This document shows positions 34,124 to 42,241 of a stretch of 64,000 nucleotides of DNA, piece by piece. Position 1 is the first letter of the stretch; every line of letters starts with the position of its first letter. A program made the translations under genes and the position numbers. Where the stretch lies: assembly GCA_040766325.1 (NCBI GenBank), contig JAXGQR010000011.1:54988-118987 (forward strand), written 5' to 3'. The stretch comes from Dehalobacterium sp040766325. GTDB lineage: Bacteria; Bacillota; Dehalobacteriia; Dehalobacteriales; Dehalobacteriaceae. The notes below the pieces were generated by a model. That model did not search any database. It was not told where the DNA came from and saw only the letters and a program-made list of their open reading frames with translations.

Positions 34124-34561
34124 CTATATAAACCCCTGTTTATGAACCCCATGCACCAAAATTTCCAAGACAGACTTAACATTATCAATTACTTCAGGCT
34201 CATATTCTTTCAACATTTCATTCACATAAGCAATATACTTTTCCTTTATTTTAGCTACTGTTTCTCTTCCTTTGTCAGTTACGGCAATACAGCAAACACG
34301 GCCATCCACAAGGGAACGTTTTCGAATGATATATTCCTTGTTTTCCAAGCGATCAATAATTCTCGTTGCTCCGCTTTTCGTAAAATTTAAAAAATTACCG
34401 ATTTCCTGTATTGACAGTTCATCACTCTCCCAGGCTTTATTTAGAGCCATGTATTCAACTAGGGACAAATCTCCGCAGCATGCCCCGTCAAGTTCGCGAC
34501 TGCTGAAATGCCAGGTTAGTTCCTGAATTAAATTAAGAATATCAGGTATTTGTTTATTCAT
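34124..34561 (-). CDS. MarR-family regulator with cysteine pairs
   Basis: 145 residues with the MarR HTH (GNFLNFTKSGATRIIDRL) and wing (RKRSLVDGRVCCIAVTDKG). Two cysteine pairs, DGACCGD near the N-terminus and VCC in the wing, are unusual and suggest thiol- or metalloid-based sensing. I start at the ATG at 34561 preceded by AGGAGCTGCCA; a longer frame runs into the operator. It probably represses itself, the permease and the Cys-rich peptide. Two strong palindromes sit immediately upstream. The effector is unknown. Confidence 0.88.
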   Translation of the reverse strand: MNKQIPDILNLIQELTWHFSSRELDGACCGDLSLVEYMALNKAWESDELSIQEIGNFLNFTKSGATRIIDRLENKEYIIRKRSLVDGRVCCIAVTDKGRETVAKIKEKYIAYVNEMLKEYEPEVIDNVKSVLEILVHGVHKQGFI

Positions 34562-34585
34562 TGGCAGCTCCTTTCTGCTAGAATC

Positions 34586-34636
34586 AGTTGACGACGTCAA
34601 CTATATTATGCAATATAATGGTTGATCGCGTCAACT
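34586..34636 (-). promoter_or_regulatory. Two MarR operator palindromes with promoter
   Basis: AGTTGACGACGTCAACT (34586-34602) is a perfect palindrome around one central base. GGTTGATCGCGTCAACT (34620-34636) is a close variant. On the minus strand TTGACG in the distal copy can serve as -35 with CATAAT as -10 (18 bp apart), so the proximal copy overlaps the start region. The two centres are 34 bp apart. This is classic autorepressor architecture. Confidence 0.8.
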
Positions 34637-34668
34637 ATTATATTGTATGAAATCGTTGATCAAATGTT

Positions 34669-34768
34669 ACGATATTTCCTTGCTCACAGTCCTATCCCTT
34701 CAGTTCCAGCACCTTTTTCCACTTTTTTTAGCTGTCTTTATGATTTCCGCGTTAATTTTTCCTGTAAG
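34669..34768 (-). pseudogene. Remnant of an arsenate reductase C-terminus
   Basis: On the minus strand the interval resembles the 3' end of arsC at 38892-39000: TGK..AEIIKTAKK, a shifted frame giving VEKK-like codons, then a segment reading ...DRTVSKEIS. The functional copy reads SDTEFIKTARII, EKKVRELKDRII and SKQIP. Similarity is broken by at least two frameshifts. It follows the MFS gene like a downstream cistron, so this locus probably once carried a second ars operon. Confidence 0.6.
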
Positions 34769-34797
34769 AATTCACAGCAAGGATTTGCTATACCAGT

Positions 34798-35997
34798 TTA
34801 TGTCATACGTTTCGGCAGTATACGGGCACTGACAATAAAAAGCAGTATCGTAAGTCCACCGGACACGGCGAACCATCTGTTGACACCGATGACATCGGCA
34901 AAGGCACCGGAGAGTATCAATCCCATTGGCATAGCAATGAGTCCTAAACTGGAAGTAAGGGAAAGTACTCTGCCCAGATACTTCTGCTCAATACGTGTTT
35001 GGTAAATAGCCGTTTGCACACCGTGAAAGAAAGGGTTCGCCATTCCCATGATAAAGGACAGACCAACAAAAATCGGAAGCCCCGTGGCAGGTAGCAGGCC
35101 GGTAATTAGGACACAGGTTCCATAAGTACCAATTGAAAGAAGAATCGCTTTCACTTGCCTGATTTTCCCCCCTATAATCCCTAATAGAAAGGAACCGGTA
35201 AGCATCCCGACAGAGAATACAACCTCCACGATTCCACTTTCTGTAACGCCACAGCCAAACCAGGTCATGGTAATCAGCGGATACAGAGTGCCAATAGGAA
35301 AGTATATGAAGGCGTATAGGCAACTGATGATCAAAAGCCCTAACAATCCCGGTTCTCTTCTTAAAGCCTGAAAGCCTTCCATCGCTTCTTGAAATACCTG
35401 AGAACGGCAACAAGGTTCTTCTCTTACTGTATTGGGGATCTTAACAAAGGAGAGAATCCCAACAGCGAGTAACGCTCCTATCACATCCAGGAAAATGATC
35501 ACATTCAAATCCCAGATACTATACAGCAGTGCAGCGAGTGCCGGGCTGATCACCATGGACAGGGATTTAAACCCCTGAGCAAAGCCAGCATATTGCGTCA
35601 ACTGATCCCTGGGTACGATGGAGGGAGTCACTGCTTGGAGCGCCGGGTTGTGAAATGCGGAGCCGATGGAACGGAAAAACAGCACCACATAAATAAGCCA
35701 GAGGGGGATCTCCCCAAATATCCCGGTGATCACCAACACCATTCCGCTCAACGCAATGCCAATATCGGACAGGATCATAACGGTTTTACGGTTATAACGA
35801 TCAATGTAGACGCCGATAAACATGCCCAGCAAAGCCTGGGGGAGAAATCCGATCAGCGTTGCAAGGGAAAGCAGCGCTGCTGACCCGGTTTTTTGTGTGA
35901 TGTACCAGACAATCGCCATCTGGAGGACGGAGCTGGTCAGAATGGATATGGCCTGTCCCGACCATATGGTGATAAAAGTACGCCTCCAGTTCTGCAT
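34798..35997 (-). CDS. MFS transporter (drug/metabolite efflux type)
   Basis: 399 residues with about twelve hydrophobic segments and the MFS loop-2 motif GVYIDRYNRKTVMI, a G-x3-D-R-x-G/N type signature. It resembles clostridial three-domain-free MFS exporters of the DHA/MacB-independent type. Genes of this type often lie in ars and methyl-arsenic loci, and this one lies beside an arsC remnant. It exports an unidentified compound using the proton gradient. The ATG follows GGGAGATAGTTGAG. A duplicated leader repeat lies upstream (36091-36203). Substrate unknown. Confidence 0.87.
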   Translation of the reverse strand: MQNWRRTFITIWSGQAISILTSSVLQMAIVWYITQKTGSAALLSLATLIGFLPQALLGMFIGVYIDRYNRKTVMILSDIGIALSGMVLVITGIFGEIPLWLIYVVLFFRSIGSAFHNPALQAVTPSIVPRDQLTQYAGFAQGFKSLSMVISPALAALLYSIWDLNVIIFLDVIGALLAVGILSFVKIPNTVREEPCCRSQVFQEAMEGFQALRREPGLLGLLIISCLYAFIYFPIGTLYPLITMTWFGCGVTESGIVEVVFSVGMLTGSFLLGIIGGKIRQVKAILLSIGTYGTCVLITGLLPATGLPIFVGLSFIMGMANPFFHGVQTAIYQTRIEQKYLGRVLSLTSSLGLIAMPMGLILSGAFADVIGVNRWFAVSGGLTILLFIVSARILPKRMT

Positions 35998-36090
35998 CTC
36001 AACTATCTCCCTCTCTGCTTACTTTGGTAACTTACACCGATACCCAATTATCCTCTTCATCTTAAAAGCCACACAATCCTTTCAGCCTTA

Positions 36091-36203
36091 AAACTATTGT
36101 TTTCTTAGATAGATATATTAACCTGCTTTATAATCAAAATCAAGGAATACTTCACAATTCTAAACCACCTTTGGAATAAAAAAACACCCCTAAAGGTGCT
36201 AAT
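36091..36203. repeat. Intergenic leader repeat, copy A (with terminator at 36176-36200)
   Basis: Copy A resembles copy B (37101-37214) over about 110 bp at roughly 70 percent by eye. Shared blocks include TTTTCTTA-TAGATATATTAACC and the hairpin followed on the minus strand by a T run. It holds the terminator of the C-GCAxxG gene (stem CACC/GGTG) and, beyond it, the likely promoter of the MFS gene. Values are approximate. Confidence 0.65.
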
Positions 36204-36280
36204 GTGAAACATTCAAAATATGGACATATTATGAAATCCTTATAAAATTATACTACTATGATAATACAATACAATAAGAA

Positions 36281-36709
36281 TCAAGATAACTTTTTCAAAA
36301 CCATCTTCGTTGCTTCCCCGGTAACTTTAATGCAGTGCTCAAGATGCTCCGGACTTCCAAAAGCAAAGTCTCGGATTAAAACCCGGCAGCAGGTGCTACC
36401 AAATTGCTTCTTAAACTCATCATGCATCTCCTTACTAAGTGCAATAATCTTTTCATTATCTTGTCTCGGACCGGTACGGCCATATTCTAATCCTAGTGAA
36501 ATAATTGCCCCATTCAATGCTCCACAGGTGCAGCCCGCAAAGCCAATCCCTACAGGAAAACCCGATGTTAGCCGAACAGCTTCCGGAGGCAATGGCTGCC
36601 CAAGATAATCATTCACAACTGTAAAAACAGCTTCTGAACAAAGATAGTCACCGCTCCGATATAATTTCTCAGCTCTTGCAGTTAATTCTTGTAATTCTGT
36701 CTCACTCAT
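36281..36709 (-). CDS. C-GCAxxG-C-C family redox protein
   Basis: 142 residues. The signature is CSEAVF at about 25, GFAGCTCGALNGAI at about 60, and TCCRVLIRDF then HCIKVTG later, matching the C-GCAxxG-C-C family of predicted redox-active proteins (PF09719). The consensus GCA is replaced by GCTCGA here. I start at the ATG at 36709 preceded by GGGGTGAATGAT; a longer frame lacks a ribosome site. It lies in the ars region, ends at a hairpin terminator, and its partner and function are unknown. Confidence 0.85.
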   Translation of the reverse strand: MSETELQELTARAEKLYRSGDYLCSEAVFTVVNDYLGQPLPPEAVRLTSGFPVGIGFAGCTCGALNGAIISLGLEYGRTGPRQDNEKIIALSKEMHDEFKKQFGSTCCRVLIRDFAFGSPEHLEHCIKVTGEATKMVLKKLS

Positions 36710-36847
36710 ATCATTCACCCCTATAACTTTATGATAATAATACAATATCAAAGTGCCAAATACATCTACAATTAAAACATTTTATGATGCTGGTATTTAC
36801 TATAATCTTTTCTTCGGACTAAGCATAAATAATTATCCTAATCTAAC

Positions 36848-36979
36848 TTTTTATTCGTTTAAATAAGGAAAAAGCTCTGAAATTTCCCCCAGTATTTTAG
36901 CCCTAAACCCTTATCATTTTGCCATCAGCTATACGCGGTTCAATAAATGTAATGACTATATCCTCAAAATAATACATTA
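36848..36979 (-). pseudogene. Remnant of an Fe-S-binding protein gene
   Basis: On the minus strand an ATG at 36979 reads MYYFEDIVITFIEPRIADGK, then MIRV and a stop. The next frame continues AKILGEISELFPYLNE and stops again. Together this resembles the start of the (Fe-S)-binding protein family often found near methyltransferase genes (FIEPRVADxxKIR...SEVFPYLNAV). No cysteine-rich C-terminus follows. A second remnant (NYRGVPPEEIAYVLDQV) lies at about 37040-37095. It explains the 580-bp gap without an intact gene between 36752 and 37332. Confidence 0.5.
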
Positions 36980-37100
36980 GGTTAACCTACCTCTTTCACT
37001 CATATTTTCCTAATTCTCCCGCCAAACAAGGAACAATCTTCTAAACCTGATCTAAGACATATGCAATTTCTTCCGGGGGAACCCCACGGTAATTGAAGGA

Positions 37101-37214
37101 AACTATATTATTATTTTCTTATATAGATATATTAACCAACTTTATTGTCAAATCCAGGAAATATTTACAAAATACCTAACCAACATGATATAAAAAACAC
37201 CCGTTAGGGTGTTG
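37101..37214. repeat. Intergenic leader repeat, copy B (with terminator at 37192-37213)
   Basis: Similar to copy A (36091-36203). The hairpin ACACCC/GGGTGT with loop GTTA, followed by TTTTTTAT on the minus strand, ends the arsM transcript. TTGACA and an AT-rich -10 region after it look like a promoter reading into the decayed gene. Duplication of the terminator-promoter unit is seen directly; its origin is inference. Confidence 0.65.
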
Positions 37215-37332
37215 TTTACCTCAATAGCTAATTCATTAACAATTTCGCGTGCTGGTTTTCTAACTATTTGCATTTAGCACAACCTGTGCCAAGAATTTTA
37301 ATTTCCATAAAAACCAGTTAGTACTACTATCA

Positions 37333-38124
37333 TCACTTTTTTGCTTCTATAAGATATGATGCAATATATTCTTCAATATTCTTACCAGGGGCCCATGATT
37401 TTACAATCTCTCTGCTATTTTCTTTTGGTATCATCCGAATATCCTGAAAACCGGCATTCTGGAGCATAGCTTTGATATCTTCAACAAATTCCGCACCCCC
37501 GATACAACCGACAATCAATGCCATGTCATCCTTTAAATTTTGCGGTAATTTTGCTGTGGCCACAACATCTGAAATGGACAACCTGCCACCACTTTTCAGA
37601 ACTCTGTAAGCGTCTTTAAACACCTGTTTCTTATCAAGGGAAAGGTTGATCACACAATTAGATATGATCACATCCACCGAATTATCAGCTACAGGCAAAT
37701 GCTCAATTTCTCCCAATCTGAAATCCACATTTGTATAACTATTTATCTCAACGTTTTTCCTTGCCAATTTAATCATTTCAGGCGTCATATCCACCCCTAT
37801 GACATGGCCGGTTTCCCCTACCTGCCTTCTGGCTAGAAAGCAGTCAAAACCTCCACCACTCCCCAGATCCAGGACTACTTCACCCTCTTTAAGTGCTGCG
37901 ATGGCGAGGGGATTACCACAGCCTAAACCCATGTTGGCTTCAATGGGTACATTTGCCAGATCATTTTCGCTATACCCGATTTTAATGGATGTTTCAATAA
38001 TATTTATGGGAGCGTCTCCACAGCAGCATCCCGCGCTGCAGCAACCTCCGGCAGAACCTTGCTGTGCCACTTCCCCATAGTTTTTTCTAATAGATTCCCT
38101 AATATCTTCTTTATTGTTGGACAT
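37333..38124 (-). CDS. arsM: Arsenite S-adenosylmethionine methyltransferase
   Basis: 263 residues. The N-terminal segment GSAGGCCSAGCCCGDAP holds clustered cysteines, then MGLGCGNPLA, SAM-binding VLDLGSGGGFDCFLA, VIGVDMTPEMI, SNCVINLS and IVGCIGGAEF. Three conserved cysteines typical of ArsM are present (in GLGCG, SNC and VGC), plus the N-terminal cluster. It methylates trivalent arsenic using SAM, giving mono-, di- and trimethyl arsenicals, in the cytosol. The ATG follows GGAGGG. It is not in an operon with arsC: terminators and sigZ lie between. It ends at the repeat B terminator. Confidence 0.93.
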   Translation of the reverse strand: MSNNKEDIRESIRKNYGEVAQQGSAGGCCSAGCCCGDAPINIIETSIKIGYSENDLANVPIEANMGLGCGNPLAIAALKEGEVVLDLGSGGGFDCFLARRQVGETGHVIGVDMTPEMIKLARKNVEINSYTNVDFRLGEIEHLPVADNSVDVIISNCVINLSLDKKQVFKDAYRVLKSGGRLSISDVVATAKLPQNLKDDMALIVGCIGGAEFVEDIKAMLQNAGFQDIRMIPKENSREIVKSWAPGKNIEEYIASYLIEAKK

Positions 38125-38171
38125 TAAATACCCTCCATCCGATTTTCATCTTTAACTATTAAGACGTAGAA

Positions 38172-38201
38172 AAAGAAAAAAGGACGCATTGATTTGCGTC
38201 C
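38172..38201 (-). terminator. Terminator after sigma-factor gene
   Basis: On the minus strand GGACGCA and TGCGTCC enclose six bases and are followed by TTTTTTCTTTTT. It separates the sigma factor from arsM. Confidence 0.9.
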
Positions 38202-38207
38202 ATCTTA

Positions 38208-38765
38208 TTAGCAAAATTTGCAGATATTTGTTTTATGCTTATAATCGATAACATTTCCTCTGCTGTCTATCTCCAAATAGCAGCAGGCAAAAAGCATTTC
38301 TTTGAGCCTCTTCCTGGCTCGTTGAACTCTTGATTTTGCTCCTGATAAGGAAATCCCCCACTTCTCACTTAAATCTTTCTGAGTCATGTTTTGAAACTCT
38401 GTCATAAGAATAGCCTCTTTATATATCTCAGGCAAGCTGTCTATCATGACTTTTAAACAGGATGCGATTTCCGTATTTGCCGAAAAATCCTCATCTATAC
38501 TGCTTAACAGTTCTTCAGGGAATTCTGTAGTTTCGAAACGATTGTGATTTTTTCTATAGTAATCTGCAATAGTATTACGGGCAATGCTATATATCCAGGC
38601 ATAAATTTTTTTGTCGTTTTTCAAGCTGCCAATATTTTTATAAATTTTAATAAAAACTTCCTGAAAAATATCATCCACATCTTGTTCATTTACCACATGT
38701 TTCTTTATGAACTTTCTAAGAGGGACACTGAATTCCTGCCAAATACAGTTTATACAAGTACTCAC
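38208..38765 (-). CDS. ECF-type sigma factor, SigZ-like
   Basis: 185 residues with sigma region 2 (DVDDIFQEVFIKIYKNI, then ARNTIADYYRK) and region 4 (SLPEIYKEAILM, KDLSEKWGISLSGAKSRVQR). The extra C-terminus (CCYLEIDSRGNVIDYKHK then a CKFC) has four cysteines and resembles the conserved tail of the SigZ group; it may sense metal or redox. No anti-sigma gene is next to it. Start is GTG at 38765, with AGGT-type ribosome site. Its neighbours arsM and arsC suggest a metalloid stress regulon; this is inference. Confidence 0.85.
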   Translation of the reverse strand: MSTCINCIWQEFSVPLRKFIKKHVVNEQDVDDIFQEVFIKIYKNIGSLKNDKKIYAWIYSIARNTIADYYRKNHNRFETTEFPEELLSSIDEDFSANTEIASCLKVMIDSLPEIYKEAILMTEFQNMTQKDLSEKWGISLSGAKSRVQRARKRLKEMLFACCYLEIDSRGNVIDYKHKTNICKFC

Positions 38766-38850
38766 AGTAAAATTACCTCTTTTCTAAAAAGAAATTTCAT
38801 TAGAACGACATAATCACAAATATTCCGCCATAAACTGCATAAATAGTTAT

Positions 38851-38881
38851 CCCTCACTTGTTTGAGATTAACAAGTGAAGG
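38851..38881. repeat. Inverted repeat after arsC
   Basis: ccctcacttgtt (38851-38862) and aacaagtgaagg (38870-38881) are complementary at 11 of 12 positions. It lies 10 bp after the arsC stop on the minus strand. No clear T run follows, so termination is only possible. Confidence 0.5.
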
Positions 38882-38891
38882 ATAATACATT

Positions 38892-39305
38892 TTACGGTAT
38901 TTGCTTGCTGATTATTCTGTCCTTTAGCTCCCGCACCTTTTTTTCAATTATTCTGGCTGTCTTTATGAATTCCGTGTCACTTTTTCCTGTGGGATCCTCT
39001 AGGCCCCAATCCTCCCTGTATTTACAGAGAAGAAACGGACAATTGACGTTGCAGCCCATAGTAATGACGATATCCGGCTGAGGAATATGGTCAATCATCT
39101 TGGAATATTGGTCTTTTGCCATATCCACTTGATAGAGATCCTTGATTATGCGCACGGCATCCCGATTGATCTGGGGCTTTGTCTCTGTTCCGGCGGAATA
39201 AGACTCAAAAACATCTGACGCCAGCAGCTTCCCAATTGCTTCCGACATCTGAGAGCGGCATGAGTTATGCACACAGATAAAGGCAACTTTCATTTTTTTC
39301 GGCAT
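38892..39305 (-). CDS. arsC: Thioredoxin-coupled arsenate reductase
   Basis: 137-residue LMW phosphatase-fold arsenate reductase. The active-site loop is FICVHNSCRSQMSEAI (CX5R-type with cysteine and arginine), and the general acid region has ITMGCNVNCPFLLC, which supplies the second and third redox cysteines. It reduces As(V) to As(III), regenerated by thioredoxin. It lies immediately downstream of the decayed acr3 gene (4 bp), forming the order arsR-acr3-arsC. With acr3 broken, As(III) made here must leave by another route or be methylated by ArsM. Confidence 0.92.
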   Translation of the reverse strand: MPKKMKVAFICVHNSCRSQMSEAIGKLLASDVFESYSAGTETKPQINRDAVRIIKDLYQVDMAKDQYSKMIDHIPQPDIVITMGCNVNCPFLLCKYREDWGLEDPTGKSDTEFIKTARIIEKKVRELKDRIISKQIP

Positions 39306-39308
39306 CTT

Positions 39309-40397
39309 TTAAGCTCCTTTCACAGTAAGGAATTTCGGCAAACCTGCTTCAGTATAATATTTTCGTTTCAAGGCCAGGGCAGAATTGACCAAAGCGATCA
39401 TGACTGGTACTTCCACCAAAGGTCCGATCACTGCAGCAAAAGCAACATCGGAGGCAATACCAAACACGGCTATTGCCACGGCAATGGCAAGCTCAAAATT
39501 GTTGCTCGCTGCCGTAAAGGCCAGGGTTACCGTCTGATCATATCGGAAGCCTGCCCGGTAGGACATATAAAAACTGACAAAAAACATAATCCCAAAATAG
39601 AGTAACAAGGGTATGGCAACTCTAATCACATCCCCGGGATTATTAATAATTTGATCTCCTTTGGTAACAAACATAATTACGATGGTGTAAAGAAGTGCGA
39701 TTAGAGCCAAAGGAGAAATTTTGGGGATAAAGACCGTTTCATACCACTGCTTTGATTTTTTGTTGATCAAGACAAATCTGGTCACAAAACCGGCGGCAAA
39801 GGGAATGCCCAGATAAATCAGCACACTTTTTGCCACATCCCACATGGAAACATGAACTGATTGCCCGCCCCAAGATAGTCCAAACCATTGGGGGACTGTA
39901 TAACAAAGATAGATATAGAAGGCGTACAATAGGATTCAGCCAATATTCAGAGCCACTAAGGCGGCAGTGTATTCATTGTCCCCCTTAGCCAGGGTATTCC
40001 AAATGATCACCATAGCAATACAGCGCGCCAAGCCAATGTGATAATTAATCCAATAGCAGTTTCTCCTGGTTTATCATTGAGAAAAATAATGGCCAAAATA
40101 AACATTAAAACCGGTCCTATAATCCAATTCTGAATTAGAGAAAAAGTAAACACCTTTTTTATTACGGGTCACCTTGCCAATCTCTTCATACTTTACCTTT
40201 GCCAGTGGAGGATACATCATAATAATCAGCTCAATAGCAATGGGCCAGGAAATGGCGCCGGTACTAAATTCACTGAGTGATACTGCCAGGCTGTGAAATA
40301 TATGTCTCCCAGAACCCCCACCGCCATGGCAATAAAGATCCATAACGTTAAAAATCGATCTAAAAAATGACAGCTTACCTTGATTTTCATTTTTCAT
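39309..40397 (-). pseudogene. acr3: Decayed ACR3-family arsenite efflux pump
   Basis: On the minus strand pieces of ACR3 appear in order. From the ATG at 40397: KLSFF, then shifted frames with PPLAKVKYEEIGKV, QNWIIGPVLMFILAIIF, LNDKPGETAIGLII, IGLARCIAMVIIWNTLAKGD and LVALNIG, then a TGA codon, then LLYAFYIYLC and the C-terminal half down to 39309. At least three frameshifts plus the stop are needed to read it. It cannot make a working pump. Multiple lesions argue against sequencing error alone. The C-terminal 206-codon part is well preserved, so decay looks recent. Confidence 0.85.
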
Positions 40398-40763
40398 TTC
40401 AACGACTTTCTGAATAAATTAAAGAATACTGTTGATGAATCCTTATTGCTCCAGTCTATTTTCACATATTTCTGACACATACAGTCTTCTTTTTCGTTCA
40501 TAATATAGGTGAAAAACCGCCGCCTCTTTCGTTTTTTCCTATTGACCGTGTACCTCATCCGCGCCATCCCGCATACCATTTACCAAACCACTTTCCGTCA
40601 GAATCTTCATATGGTAGCTTAAGGTAGATTGGGAGATGCTAAAGTATTCCAAAATATCACAAGCACACATTTCCCCACAGGACAGCATATCAATGATTTT
40701 TAAACGTGTTTCGTCTGCTAAAGCCTTAGCGATTTGGACATATTCTTTGTGTGCGTACTCCAT
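40394..40763 (-). pseudogene. arsR: Frameshifted ArsR-family arsenic regulator
   Basis: The ATG at 40763 (MEYAHKEYVQ, after GGGAGGTAATTTA) starts an ArsR protein with the As(III) site CGEMCACDILEYF and the HTH SQSTLSYHMKILTESGLVNG. After GMRDGA near 40560 the frame is lost. The normal tail (MRYTVNRKK..., FFTYIMNEKEDCMC) continues one frame over to 40394. One base change repairs it. It would repress the ars genes. A clean operator upstream shows the unit was functional until recently, or that the sequence has an error. Confidence 0.82.
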
Positions 40764-40863
40764 TAAATTACCTCCCTTTTCAAATTCGCAATATTTGTTG
40801 ATGATTAGAAACTCAAATGTAAATATAAGCTTTATATTGACCGACCTCGATGACATTGACAAC

Positions 40864-40906
40864 TATCGATATAATAAATAATAACAGTTATATCGATAGA
40901 TGTCAA
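40864..40906 (-). promoter_or_regulatory. ars promoter and ArsR operator
   Basis: TATCGATATAA (40864-40874) and TTATATCGATA (40888-40898) are perfect 11-bp arms, 13 bp apart. On the minus strand TTGACA (40901-40906) and TATTAT (40878-40883) are separated by 17 bp, so the arms surround the -10 box. It drives arsR-acr3-arsC. Confidence 0.8.
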
Positions 40907-40962
40907 TGTGTTGTTCGTAAAATAATAAAAATTGCCTTTTAGATTCATGACAAAAGGGAAAA

Positions 40963-41002
40963 ACATTGTAGACTAAAAAATCAATTGAAAAAGGTGATAA
41001 GT
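40963..41002. repeat. Leader-like repeat copy 1
   Basis: GTAGACTAAAAAATCAATTG then GAAAAAGGTGATAAGT resembles 41812-41853 (GTAGACTAAAAAAGTAAGTG then GAAAAAGGTGATAAAT), the ribosome-site region of the NusG-II gene. Copy 1 has no gene after it; instead the DUF1638 gene lies between the copies on the opposite strand. Confidence 0.5.
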
Positions 41003-41018
41003 AATCCAAAGCCGGCTA

Positions 41019-41708
41019 TCATAAGCCGGGCACAATGTCATGACTGATATTGCTGGGAAAATCCCAAATTTGTATCTTTTGGCCCGGAGGAACTATCTGG
41101 AAGTGTTCGTCCCATTGCCCCAACACCAATTTTCGAAAAACATCAACTGTTCCCTGCATACGGCAAGTCTCCAGTTCAAAGAAATCAGCTTGATCTTTCA
41201 TTTCCTGAAACAAGGGTTCCGGTGTAAAGGCTCCTGTTTCCACTAGAGCGAACCTTTTGTAATTTTCAAAAACACACTTGGCATAGCGTAATGCTTTTTT
41301 TTCACCGAGACGGGTGACGATATCGTAATAAAACTTTTCTTTTGGATTAAAATATCGCATAAAACCCCCGGTTATAAATAAGGCGGCCATTTTGGAACCT
41401 AGATTAGCCCGATATCTTTCATCTGACCCCAGGAACATCGCTACACAGTCATGATATTGAGGCAGTACCAAGGTAGCCTTTTGGCTGGACAAACCAATCA
41501 AGCCATTACCACATAGCGCGTAACCGAGTAAGATAAAGTCTACATTTTCAATCGCATTAATTGTATCCTGAAGAAAGCTTTTCAATTTTTCCGGCTCACT
41601 ATGAAGACCAGCCTCCACATATATGACAGGGAAATCGATCTTATTTTCCTCTAAGACGAAATTTAGTTCATCCTCAATCGTACGACAAGCGCAAATCACA
41701 GCTTTCAT
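41019..41708 (-). CDS. DUF1638-family protein
   Basis: About 229 residues, typical of DUF1638, a family found in methanogens and anaerobic bacteria near corrinoid or methyltransferase genes. Motifs are VICACRTIEDEL at the start, LLGYALCGNGLIG in the middle and FFELETCRMQGTVDVF near residue 195. Conserved cysteines suggest metal or cofactor binding. I start at the ATG at 41708 after GGAGGGAAGG. The last codons overlap a short hairpin (CCGGCT/AGCCGG). It is flanked by two leader-like repeats. Molecular function unknown. Confidence 0.85.
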   Translation of the reverse strand: MKAVICACRTIEDELNFVLEENKIDFPVIYVEAGLHSEPEKLKSFLQDTINAIENVDFILLGYALCGNGLIGLSSQKATLVLPQYHDCVAMFLGSDERYRANLGSKMAALFITGGFMRYFNPKEKFYYDIVTRLGEKKALRYAKCVFENYKRFALVETGAFTPEPLFQEMKDQADFFELETCRMQGTVDVFRKLVLGQWDEHFQIVPPGQKIQIWDFPSNISHDIVPGL

Positions 41709-41853
41709 TTCCTTCCCTCCCAATTCTTCATCATTCCAAGCATATCCATGGTTGCTTCCTTTTTTTATGCTGTGGTATTATTCTTTACTCCTTCATCCTT
41801 GCCAGATAGAAGGAAACATAGTAGACTAAAAAAGTAAGTGAAAAAGGTGATAA

Positions 41854-42231
41854 ATGGTGACAAAACGAGATATCATTTTAATTATATTCTTAGTGATCAT
41901 TGCCCTGATCAGTTTTGCTGTGCTTCATTTTTGGGGCAATGGACAAGAAAGCATCGCTGCGGAAATCTCCGTTGAGGGGAAACAAGTGCATCATGTTGCC
42001 CTACAAAATATGCAGCAGCAAAAGGAATTTTCTATTCAGGGCCCTTTGGGAGTTACAATGGTCCAAGTTCGGGAAGGTGAGGCAAGAATTGTTGAGTCTC
42101 CATGTCCCGACAAAATTTGTGTCCGGGCCGGTTGGATTAGGCTTACCGGACAATCAGCCATCTGTGTTCCTAATCGTGTTATCCTGCGCATTGTATCTGA
42201 AGATAATAAGGTCGATAGCATTTCCCGCTGA
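41854..42231 (+). CDS. NusG domain II-containing membrane-anchored protein
   Basis: 125 residues with one N-terminal membrane segment (IILIIFLVIIALISFAVL) and an exported NusG_II domain (KEFSIQGPLGVTMVQV, then SPCPDKICVRAGWI and SAICVPNRVI with conserved cysteines). In Clostridia this protein lies next to a Gx transporter and apbE. Its role is unknown; linkage suggests a part in extracytoplasmic redox or isoprenoid/quinone metabolism. The ATG follows GAAAAAGGTGATAA. The next gene starts 10 bp on. Confidence 0.85.
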   Translation: MVTKRDIILIIFLVIIALISFAVLHFWGNGQESIAAEISVEGKQVHHVALQNMQQQKEFSIQGPLGVTMVQVREGEARIVESPCPDKICVRAGWIRLTGQSAICVPNRVILRIVSEDNKVDSISR

Positions 42232-42241
42232 GGGAGGCAAT

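Noticed and set aside
39930..39945. UGA in acr3 as selenocysteine
   Set aside because: The gene has several other frameshifts, no SECIS-like hairpin is evident, and the position is not a cysteine in ACR3 proteins.
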